Shown here: positions 8,188 to 15,248 of the stretch, in pieces | Numbering within the stretch: position 1 is the first letter of the stretch | Layout of the letters: each line of letters starts with the position of its first letter | DNA from: an uncultured Saprospiraceae bacterium | GTDB taxonomy: Bacteria > Bacteroidota > Bacteroidia > Chitinophagales > Saprospiraceae | Direction: 5' to 3' | Assembly: GCA_937941095.1 (NCBI GenBank) | Contig: CALDYJ010000047.1 | Span: forward strand, 1 to 42,686 | Length of the DNA: 42,686 nt | The notes under the pieces: model-generated | The model's database searches: none | What the model was told of the DNA's origin: nothing | The model's input: only the letters and a program-made list of their open reading frames with translations | Made by a program: the position numbers and the translations under genes

Positions 8188-9699
8188 TTATTTCTTTTTA
8201 TTTTTCTTTCGAATGTCTTCTTTGGCGATCAACTCTTCCATCACTTCTTCCAACTGATCTGCACCAACTTTCTTTAAGAGTATTTCTTTCTCTTCGTCAA
8301 GAATATACAATTGAGGAGTGGACTTCACATCGTATTTTAAGTTATACTTCGATTTAAAGTATGGATCATTCAGATTAATCCATTCCAACATCCCAGGTTT
8401 TTCACTTATAAACTCTGCGCAGCTAGGGGTGTCTTTGTAGGTTCGATGACAGATCGCATACATCGTCACTCCCTTCTCTTTTAATTTAACCATCGACTCA
8501 ATCATTTTCGGCATGGCTTTTTTGCAATGTCCACAATCAGGAGACCAAATAAATAAGATGGTGTATTTACTTTCTATGCCATGCAATGAAAGCGTATCCG
8601 AAAATTTAAATCGTTTATGTTCGTTTTCATTATCTTTATTTGCCAGTGTTTCTTCAATGTCTAGAACAGGAACTTTGATGTCAGGTGCTATTTTCCCTAT
8701 TAGAAGAGGGACTAATTTTTCAGCATCATCTGTAATCTTTGCAAGCGCTTCTTCATCTGTCCAAGGTGCTTTTCCAGCTTTATAATAATTTAATGCAAGA
8801 TGGACATAGACTTTGTCCATGCCTATTATTTTTGATTTTGCGTAAAGGTTTAAGTATTTGACTAAAATGTGCCTATAAGTTTCTTCATTAGGCTCTGCTA
8901 ATTTTAAAATCCTATCCAATGATACATTGATGGAATCAGGGTGCTGAGGCGTTAGATTTTTTAAGTAAGTATCTATTTTCTTTTGGAGAATAGAACTTCT
9001 TAACAAACAAGGATCTGATAGATCTACATTGTCAAACCAATGTTCTTTTATATAATAATACCTTTTCTTTTTTTCCTCTGGAGAATCTCCAAAGCTTGGC
9101 AAATCAATATCTCGGGATCCTTTAACAATGTTTCCTAACAAAGATCCAGGATTATCTTCAATTGTTTTTAATTGGTATGTGTTAACCTCTTCATTAATGT
9201 CATTCAATTTTTTTTCTAATGCAGCTGTTTCTTTTTTCATTTTCCTAGCTTCTTCTATCTGGCTTCCTAACTCTTTTGCCTTAGGTCCCTGCATTCCCAA
9301 GTAATTGAGGTATTCATAGAATCTGACATTTTCCTTGGAGCCTGTAATTTTCATATTTTTAACTGCGTTCTTTGCATTTGTTTTCAAAGAAATGGTTTGC
9401 TGATCATCTTCTATTAAAAGTTGAAAATATGAACTGTTCGGTGGCATTACGATTAGATAAATACCACATTTTAGAGCTTCATCTCCTTCGAAGACAAAAT
9501 TACCTTCATCATTAATTGTAACAGTATCTCTGATGTATTGCTTCTCAGCGAAGTGGTAACCGAAGAATAAAGAATCCCTGTCGAATTCCTCCAAATTTAC
9601 GGTAATCTTATAGCCTGAATCTTGTGCATTTAAGCCCTTAGAGCATAAAAACATCATAAGAGCAAGAAGCTGGAAGAATAGTATTTTTTTTAAAATCAT
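8188..9699 (-). CDS. Periplasmic thioredoxin-like protein (DUF4369/DUF5106/TlpA-type)
   Basis: A 503-residue exported protein. Signal peptide at residues 1-26 (ending GLNAQ); a DUF4369-type beta domain at about 28-120; a helical middle region at about 125-340 with the charged segment 'KKLNDINEEVNTYQLKTIEDNPGS', resembling DUF5106; and a thioredoxin-fold domain at about 340-490 with redox motif C389-G-H-C392 in 'WSPDCGHCKKAMPKM' and the cis-proline segment 'VKSTPQLYILD'. CGHC is the protein disulfide isomerase-type motif, also seen in TlpA/ResA-like reductases. It probably acts as a thiol-disulfide oxidoreductase in the periplasm; the substrate is unknown. The C-terminus is a Lys-rich tail. 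It is transcribed first in a two-gene operon with the DUF1573 gene. Confidence 0.85.
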   Translation of the reverse strand: MILKKILFFQLLALMMFLCSKGLNAQDSGYKITVNLEEFDRDSLFFGYHFAEKQYIRDTVTINDEGNFVFEGDEALKCGIYLIVMPPNSSYFQLLIEDDQQTISLKTNAKNAVKNMKITGSKENVRFYEYLNYLGMQGPKAKELGSQIEEARKMKKETAALEKKLNDINEEVNTYQLKTIEDNPGSLLGNIVKGSRDIDLPSFGDSPEEKKKRYYYIKEHWFDNVDLSDPCLLRSSILQKKIDTYLKNLTPQHPDSINVSLDRILKLAEPNEETYRHILVKYLNLYAKSKIIGMDKVYVHLALNYYKAGKAPWTDEEALAKITDDAEKLVPLLIGKIAPDIKVPVLDIEETLANKDNENEHKRFKFSDTLSLHGIESKYTILFIWSPDCGHCKKAMPKMIESMVKLKEKGVTMYAICHRTYKDTPSCAEFISEKPGMLEWINLNDPYFKSKYNLKYDVKSTPQLYILDEEKEILLKKVGADQLEEVMEELIAKEDIRKKNKKK

Positions 9700-9830
9700 A
9701 TTTTAATGGGCATGATGAACCACAAAATTGAAAGAATTATTCTATAAAACAATAGAATTTAGGGGCAAAATGCTGCAATTAAGACGTTTGCCTATAAGCA
9801 CTTGTTGCTTAATGATTTGTTAAGGTTTTT

Positions 9831-9855
9831 AAAAGGGAGGATTCTCCCCTTTTTA
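9831..9855 (-). terminator. Terminator after the coiled-coil gene
   Basis: GGGAG and CTCCC flank a GATT loop, with AAAA on one side and TTTTT on the other and one bulged C. It lies about 30 nt beyond the stop of the coiled-coil gene in the minus direction. Confidence 0.6.
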
Positions 9856-9886
9856 ATGGCTAATCCAAGCAAATTAAAGCTACTTT

Positions 9887-12799
9887 CTAATTTCTGTCAT
9901 TCGATTTTTGTTTGAGTTGTTCTTCTAAAGCTTTGAGCTTATTTTCAACTTCAAGTAATTTAGCTTCAGCATCAAGGGTCAATTTCTTTTGTTCCTCTAA
10001 ATTGAGGACTTCTTCTGCAATTTTTGAGGCAGTTTCTTCTTTGACTTTATTAATTTGATCTTTGGCTTGTTGTTTAGCATCGTAAATGGCATCAGAGGAT
10101 TCTTTTTGTGCTAATGATATTTCTTCTAAGGATTTCTTCCTAGCTTCTTCAGCCTCGGCTAAATACCTTTCTCTTTCTGATTTTGCTTGTTCTCTAACTG
10201 TTTTACGTTCTATTTCACTTTCTTCTTTTATTTTATTGGTTTCTTTTTGTGCTGTCTTTTCAGCTTCAATCACAGAAAGTGCAATTTTTTCTTTTTCTAC
10301 TTCTGCTTTATCCATTGCTTCTTTGACTGCTTCGGCAGCCTGTTGTTTACTTCTGGCTACTTCGTTAGCTGCATCTTCTTTGACCGAAGCTATTTCATTA
10401 GCAGATTCTTCTTGAGCTTTTAAAACTTCGAGAGCAACCTCTTCTTTTGCTTTAGTTGCTTGTTCTCTGATCAACTTAATCTCATTGGCAGTAAGTTGTT
10501 TAATTTCTGCAATTTCTATCGCTGAATTTTCTTTACTTGAAATGATTTCATTTGCTACTTTTTCTTTCTCTGCTGCTGCGGTTTCTTTCAAAGCTTGTAT
10601 TTCTTCTGCTTCATTCCTTTTAACTTCAGCTATAGATTGTGCTGACTTCATTTTAGTTTCTGCCATTTTTATGGCATTGTCTTCCATAGCTCTTGCCAAT
10701 TGCTCTTGAATTTCAGCTATTTCATTGGCAGCTTCTTCTTGTGTTTTTTTGATTTCTTGGGCAGCTTTTTGTTTTGAGTCCATTACATCTGAAGAACTAG
10801 CATTTACCAGCTCAGCTTCTTTTGCTTTAGCAGAAAGTATTTTTTCGGCAACGGCTGCTTGTATTTCTTCTATTTTCTTTTTTGCTATTTCTTGAGAAGC
10901 TGCAACTTCTTTTGCGTATTCATTCTTAGCATCACTAGATTTTGTATTAGCCTCTTGGATGATTTGGGCAGCTTTTTCTTTAGAAGAAGCTATTTCTTCG
11001 CTTGCTTTTTGTCTAGCAGAAATAACTTCTTCCGCAGACATAGCCTTGACAGATGCTTCTTTTTCTTTTGCGGCTGCTAGTGCCGTAGCAAGTTCTTCTT
11101 CAATTCTTGTAATTTCATTTGTTGCTTTTTGTTTTGCGGCTTTTACTTCTTCTGCAATTTTAGCTTTTTGAGTTTCAGCATTAGCTTTTGCAGTTTCAAC
11201 TTTTTTAGCTGCTTCCGCATTAATTTCTTGTATGCTCAAGCTAGCCTTTTGCTTAGCTTCAATCACTTCTTTCGCAACAACTTGTTTTTCTGTAGCAGCT
11301 GCTTCTTTCGTTTTTGCAACTTGTTCGGCGGCAGCTGCTTTGGCTTCAGCTACGGACATTGTCGTTACTTCTTTTTCTTTTGCGGCTGCTTCTTTTAAGT
11401 CTGCAATTTCCGAAGCTTGGGACTCTTGAATTAAAGCTTTTTCTTCAGCTCCTTTTCTTCTGGTCTCTGCTACTGCGAAGGCAACTTCTTGCTTTTCAAG
11501 AACTCCTTTTTCTCTAATTCGAGCAATTTCTTCAGCTGTTTCTTCCTTAACTTGAAGAATCTGTTCTGAAGCTGATTTTTTAGTATTGACAACGTCAGCA
11601 GTAGTTTTATTTTTTTCAGTTTTTGCCTTTTCTCTTGCTTCGCTAATTACGCGTTCTGTCTCTTCTCTAATTCTTAACAGTTCGGCATTGGAATTTTCTC
11701 TTGCTGAAGCCACTTCGTCTGCATACTCCAACTTAGCCAATTCCAGCTTTTCTTTAATTTTATTGATTTCATCGGAGGCTCTTTGTCTAGCTGCAGCAAC
11801 TTCTTCAGCAGACTCAAGTTGAGCCTTTTCAATGACCTCATCAGCTTTTTTTCTTGCATCAGCAACGTTTTCATTTATCTTTTCGATCGCTGTTCCTGCA
11901 TTTGATTTTGCTTCTGAAACGGAAGCTGCCGATTCTTCGAAAGCTGAGTCTTTAGCTTCCTGTGATTTTTTTCTAGACGCTAATACTTCTTGAGCATAGG
12001 CTGCTTTTTGCTCCTCTGCCTTTGCCCTAGAGGCTGTAACATCAGCTTGGATTTCCGCCTTTATTTTATCTGCTTTGTCTTTTTCAAGTTGGATTTCTTT
12101 TCGAAGCCTATCTTTTATGGTAGCTAATTCTTGTCTTAATTGTTTTAATTCTTCATCATTTAGGTCATTAATGCTAGCAACTTTTCTTACTCCTGAGCCC
12201 GTTTTACTTATGGGCGCTCCTCCTGTTCCGGATGATTTAGCACTCATGTCATTCCCAGTCAAGGTAATTTGTTTGACTTGAGATCTATCTAATTGATTAG
12301 CAAAACAGGTGGCATGTGTGGAAAATTCTACCTGTCTATTTGGATTAACAGTGAACTTTCTCATTTGGTTACTAATGTTGTTTTTGAGATAAATGGTTGT
12401 AATCTTATGGGACTTAAACCAATCTATGGCTGCTAGATCTAATTGAAGAGTATTTTCATGAACTGGAGTTCCAGAAGACCTATTTACCTCACCCATCTCA
12501 ATAAAACGATAACTTTTTCTAGTATTCTTACTATCCGTAAAAATGATTTCGTCATCCTGGTTGAATTCTTCGCCACCTTTTGAAAAAACTTGGGCTTTCA
12601 CACCGTCTTCATCATTAATGAATTCTAAACTATAGGAATAATTAGCTCTTACTATTATTGTAAACCTTTTTGTCTTCAATAAATGAATGCCTGAGACCTT
12701 TTTATCTTCTATGATAATTGAACCACAGGATTGGGCATTGCCTACCTGAATAGCTAAAATTAGGAGTAAAAAGCAGAATGTAGATTGTAACCTGGTCAT
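9887..12799 (-). CDS. Exported 970-residue coiled-coil protein with 40-residue super-repeat
   Basis: No known family was recognised. Residues 1-23 are a signal peptide (ending GNAQ-SCG). Residues about 24-180 form a compact, beta-rich N-terminal domain ('RFTIIVRANYSYSLEFINDEDG', 'KITTIYLKNNISNQMRKFTV') containing C25 and C165. A Gly/Ser-rich linker at about 183-205 follows, then an unbroken Ala/Glu/Lys coiled coil from about 212 to 965 with almost no Pro or Gly. A motif of the form x-(E/D/S)-V-x-x-(A/S)-(K/R) begins at residues 252, 292, 332, 361, 401, 441, 481, 510, 550, 590, 630, 670, 710, 750, 790 and 841: mostly exact 40-residue spacing, with two steps of 29 and one of 51. It ends with a more regular heptad segment (930-965). 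It carries no T9SS tail and no lipobox, so it is probably periplasmic; it would be a rod of about 110 nm. A terminator follows, and a weak -7 element precedes it. Confidence 0.8.
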   Translation of the reverse strand: MTRLQSTFCFLLLILAIQVGNAQSCGSIIIEDKKVSGIHLLKTKRFTIIVRANYSYSLEFINDEDGVKAQVFSKGGEEFNQDDEIIFTDSKNTRKSYRFIEMGEVNRSSGTPVHENTLQLDLAAIDWFKSHKITTIYLKNNISNQMRKFTVNPNRQVEFSTHATCFANQLDRSQVKQITLTGNDMSAKSSGTGGAPISKTGSGVRKVASINDLNDEELKQLRQELATIKDRLRKEIQLEKDKADKIKAEIQADVTASRAKAEEQKAAYAQEVLASRKKSQEAKDSAFEESAASVSEAKSNAGTAIEKINENVADARKKADEVIEKAQLESAEEVAAARQRASDEINKIKEKLELAKLEYADEVASARENSNAELLRIREETERVISEAREKAKTEKNKTTADVVNTKKSASEQILQVKEETAEEIARIREKGVLEKQEVAFAVAETRRKGAEEKALIQESQASEIADLKEAAAKEKEVTTMSVAEAKAAAAEQVAKTKEAAATEKQVVAKEVIEAKQKASLSIQEINAEAAKKVETAKANAETQKAKIAEEVKAAKQKATNEITRIEEELATALAAAKEKEASVKAMSAEEVISARQKASEEIASSKEKAAQIIQEANTKSSDAKNEYAKEVAASQEIAKKKIEEIQAAVAEKILSAKAKEAELVNASSSDVMDSKQKAAQEIKKTQEEAANEIAEIQEQLARAMEDNAIKMAETKMKSAQSIAEVKRNEAEEIQALKETAAAEKEKVANEIISSKENSAIEIAEIKQLTANEIKLIREQATKAKEEVALEVLKAQEESANEIASVKEDAANEVARSKQQAAEAVKEAMDKAEVEKEKIALSVIEAEKTAQKETNKIKEESEIERKTVREQAKSERERYLAEAEEARKKSLEEISLAQKESSDAIYDAKQQAKDQINKVKEETASKIAEEVLNLEEQKKLTLDAEAKLLEVENKLKALEEQLKQKSNDRN
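10280..12046 (-). repeat. Degenerate 120-bp coding repeats (40-residue units)
   Basis: Residues 252-840 of the coiled-coil protein consist of diverged tandem units, twelve of 40 residues (120 bp), two of 29 and one of 51. The variants differ by exactly 11 residues, so units equal one heptad plus two, three or four hendecads. Divergence between units is high at the DNA level, so these are old duplications or convergent design rather than recent slippage. Confidence 0.8.
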
Positions 12800-12828
12800 A
12801 TTAGATTTTTGAGTTTTATGCTGACCTA

Positions 12829-12836
12829 GAAAGATA
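12829..12836 (-). promoter_or_regulatory. Candidate -7 element for the coiled-coil gene
   Basis: TATCTTTC on the minus strand is one base off TAnnTTTG and lies 29 nt before the ATG at 12799. No -33 TTTG at the expected spacing. Confidence 0.3.
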
Positions 12837-12962
12837 ACAGATTATTGAATATTTTAACATTAAAAATGAACTTAATCGTATATCTGTGACATTATTCGAT
12901 ATATAAATTCGAATAGATCTTAATGTTTAATATAATATTTGGCTAAGATTGTAGTTTGGGCT

Positions 12963-13904
12963 TTAACTTTCGTTTGACACATTAGAAGCTAATAAATAAA
13001 GAACAGCCATTCTTACTGCAACACCATTTTCAACTTGGTCCAAAATAATGGCTTGATCAGAATCTGCAACATCACTACTTATTTCAACTCCTCTATTCAT
13101 TGGTCCAGGGTGCATGATGATAATTTCCTTTTTTAATTGTTCGAGTAATTCTAAGTTTACACCAAAATTTAATGAATATTCTCTCAGAGAAGGAATGTAC
13201 TTTATGTCCTGGCGTTCCAATTGAATTCGTAAAACATTTGCCACATCGCACCATTCTAAGGTTTCTCTGATGTTGTAACTCACTCTTACATTTAAATCTT
13301 GAATGTACTTAGGGATTAAAGTTGGCGGGCCACAAACAGTAACTTTGGCTCCCATTTTTTTCAAACAAAATATATTGCTCAAGGCTACACGAGAGTGAAG
13401 AATATCTCCGATGATGGCAACTTTTTTTCCTTTTAATTTACCGAATCTTTCTCGAATGGAATAAGCATCTAAAAGTGCTTGGGTGGGATGTTCATGAGTT
13501 CCATCACCAGCATTTATTATATTAGCTTCAATGTGATTGGCTAAAAATACATGAGCTCCAGGAGCAGGATGTCTCATCACAACCATGTCTACTTTCATAG
13601 ACAAAATATTGTTGACTGTGTCTAGGAGGGTTTCCCCTTTGCCAACAGAGGAGGTAGAAGCAGAAAAATTGACAACATCTGCAGAAAGCCTTTTTTCTGC
13701 TAATTCGAAAGAAATCCTCGTTCTCGTGGAATTTTCAAAAAATAGATTTGCAATGGTTACATCTCTTAAGGAAGGGACTTTTTTAATCGGTCTATTGATG
13801 ACTTGTTTGAAATTATCAGCAGTGTCAAAAATTAGATCAATGTCATCTTTTGTGATATGCTTAATACCGAGTAAATGTTTGCTGCTTAAAGTGGATTTGC
13901 TCAT
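12963..13904 (-). CDS. pyrB: Aspartate carbamoyltransferase catalytic subunit
   Basis: Condenses carbamoyl phosphate and aspartate to carbamoyl-aspartate, the committed step of pyrimidine synthesis, whose product is used by PyrC (1243-2580). The 313 residues include the carbamoyl-phosphate signature FFENSTRTRISFELA (S59-T60-R61-T62-R63), SSVGKGETLLDT (K89), HPTQALLD (139-146) and the aspartate-side loop HPGPMNRGVEI near residue 265. The size is normal for the catalytic chain. No pyrI regulatory subunit is seen nearby, so the enzyme may act as a plain trimer. Its ATG overlaps the pyrR stop codon by 4 nt (ATGA), indicating translational coupling within a pyrR-pyrB operon. Confidence 0.96.
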   Translation of the reverse strand: MSKSTLSSKHLLGIKHITKDDIDLIFDTADNFKQVINRPIKKVPSLRDVTIANLFFENSTRTRISFELAEKRLSADVVNFSASTSSVGKGETLLDTVNNILSMKVDMVVMRHPAPGAHVFLANHIEANIINAGDGTHEHPTQALLDAYSIRERFGKLKGKKVAIIGDILHSRVALSNIFCLKKMGAKVTVCGPPTLIPKYIQDLNVRVSYNIRETLEWCDVANVLRIQLERQDIKYIPSLREYSLNFGVNLELLEQLKKEIIIMHPGPMNRGVEISSDVADSDQAIILDQVENGVAVRMAVLYLLASNVSNES

Positions 13905-14464
13905 GAATTATTTGCTTCTTCCTTATTTGCGAATAACAAAACATTGTCTACTCCATCATTTTCCTTCCAATTTACTTTAACATAGGTTTCGTTTAATGCA
14001 TCAACGGTTAAACCTGTATAATCGGACATAATCGGTAAATGTCTATTAAACCTTCTATCGATCAAACTAAGTAACTCTACTTTTTTTGGTCTTCCAAAAT
14101 CTTGTAATGCAGTTAGAGCAGCTTGTACCGTTCGACCGGTGTAGAGGACATCATCGATTAATATGACCAGTTTGTTTTCCACTAGGAAGTCAATTTCAGT
14201 AGTAGCTGCTTTTATTGGTTTTTCCCTTTTTCTAAAATCATCTCTATAGAAAGTAATGTCCAATTTTCCATAATAGATCTTATCGAAACTAGAAAGAGCT
14301 GCTAGTCCTTTTGCAATACGATTTGCTAAAGGAATCCCTCTTGGCTGAATACCAATTAGGCAAATGTCATTTAGACTCCCATGATTTTCTAAAATTCTAA
14401 AGCAGAGTCGTTTGATGGTGAGATCGATTCTTTCGGTCGCTAATATTATTCGGCCTTTTTTCAT
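13901..14464 (-). CDS. pyrR: PyrR-type phosphoribosyltransferase / pyrimidine regulator
   Basis: PyrR proteins are type I phosphoribosyltransferases that regulate pyr mRNAs in Gram-positive bacteria and may have uracil phosphoribosyltransferase activity. This 187-residue copy has the PRPP-binding motif VILIDDVLYTGRTV, the 'IQPRGIPLANRIA' loop and the C-terminal 'SLIDRRFNRHLPIMSDYTG' segment typical of PyrR. I place the start at the ATG at 14464 rather than the upstream in-frame TTG at 14476, because a perfect -7 element (14481-14474) overlaps that TTG. Coupling to pyrB supports a role in pyrimidine metabolism. The mRNA leader would be only a few nucleotides, leaving no room for classical PyrR-binding attenuation ahead of this gene, so its regulatory mode here is unclear. 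Confidence 0.9.
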   Translation of the reverse strand: MKKGRIILATERIDLTIKRLCFRILENHGSLNDICLIGIQPRGIPLANRIAKGLAALSSFDKIYYGKLDITFYRDDFRKREKPIKAATTEIDFLVENKLVILIDDVLYTGRTVQAALTALQDFGRPKKVELLSLIDRRFNRHLPIMSDYTGLTVDALNETYVKVNWKENDGVDNVLLFANKEEANNS

Positions 14465-14473
14465 CTTATGCAG

Positions 14474-14481
14474 CAAATGTA
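14474..14481 (-). promoter_or_regulatory. -7 element of the pyrR-pyrB operon
   Basis: TACATTTG on the minus strand is a perfect TAnnTTTG match inside the 24-nt gap between the upstream gene and pyrR, 9 nt before the chosen ATG. It decides the start codon and predicts a leader of only a few nucleotides. Confidence 0.5.
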
Positions 14482-14488
14482 ATAAATA

Positions 14489-15160
14489 TCATTCCTTCAG
14501 AGGTATTTTTACGGGGTTTCTATCACAAAAGATAAGTAAACACTTAAATAATTTTTCTTTATTCTGTGATGAAAGCTCAATAACTGATTTAGTTAGGGCT
14601 TTGTCTATCTCAATCAGGCTCAACAAATTATCTTTATTAAAGGGTAAGATGAGGCCAGAATCAAAATCTAGTAAGTATTCTTTCTCTACTATTACTTCCT
14701 TTTTAATTTTAGCAGATCTAAAAGGAATTCCCGTAAGAGGATTATAGGCCTTCATTGTCTCTTCTTGTGTTTCTTTCGTTTCATAAGACATGTAACACAA
14801 ACTGCCTCTTACCTTCAGCCCTACAAATAAGTGTAATCCAGCTGGTGTTTTTTCATTAATGTTGATGTATGGAATTCCACCCAATGAAATTCCCCATACT
14901 TTATTAATGTCTATAATGTCCCCATTTTTATTAGCTAAACTATCAATGTAAGTAACCTTAGTTATGGGGTTTGTAAAAAGACTCCCTTCTAACTGATCCC
15001 AGCTGGCTTGTGGCTTGGCCGCTTTAAAGTCTGCAAAATCAATGTAGAGCCCATCTTCAAATTTGTGATTTTTATCTACAATTACAGAATCTACCTGACT
15101 TAAGCAAGCAATACTCACGCCTAATAAAATGAGTCCTATATAAATTGATTTTAAAATCAT
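14489..15160 (-). CDS. Small exported protein of unknown function
   Basis: No family recognised. From the ATG at 15160 the product is 223 residues with a signal peptide (MILKSIYIGLILLGVSIACLSQ). An in-frame TTG at 15205 would add 15 residues but lies inside the terminator of the upstream gene, so the ATG is preferred. The mature part is mixed alpha/beta, with 'KFEDGLYIDFADFKAAKP', 'INKVWGISLGGIPYINI' and 'GLHLFVGLKVRGSLCYMSY'; it ends in a basic segment. The 'GLYIDFADFKAAKP...VWGISLGGIPYI' layout is one I associate with small Bacteroidota exported proteins without assigned role. It ends 24 nt before pyrR on the same strand, so read-through into pyrRB is possible. Confidence 0.7.
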   Translation of the reverse strand: MILKSIYIGLILLGVSIACLSQVDSVIVDKNHKFEDGLYIDFADFKAAKPQASWDQLEGSLFTNPITKVTYIDSLANKNGDIIDINKVWGISLGGIPYININEKTPAGLHLFVGLKVRGSLCYMSYETKETQEETMKAYNPLTGIPFRSAKIKKEVIVEKEYLLDFDSGLILPFNKDNLLSLIEIDKALTKSVIELSSQNKEKLFKCLLIFCDRNPVKIPLKE

Positions 15161-15173
15161 AAAACTAAGATAC

Positions 15174-15213
15174 AAACAAAAAAACGACCTTCCTTGTTTT
15201 ACCAAGGAAGGTC
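15174..15213 (-). terminator. Strong terminator after the dockerin/cohesin-like T9SS gene
   Basis: Perfect 11-bp stem GACCTTCCTTG / CAAGGAAGGTC (15186-15196 and 15203-15213) with a 6-nt loop, followed on the minus strand by GTTTTTTTG. It separates the T9SS gene from the small exported protein gene. Confidence 0.9.
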
Positions 15214-15248
15214 AAATCCCATTAACCGTCAAACTATAAATCTTTGGT

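Noticed and set aside
10086..11822. Many plus-strand open frames (Phe/Ser-rich products) opposite the coiled-coil gene
   Set aside because: They are the antisense of GAA/GCA/AAA-rich coding repeats; low-complexity products, no promoter or ribosome site, and the minus-strand gene is strongly supported.
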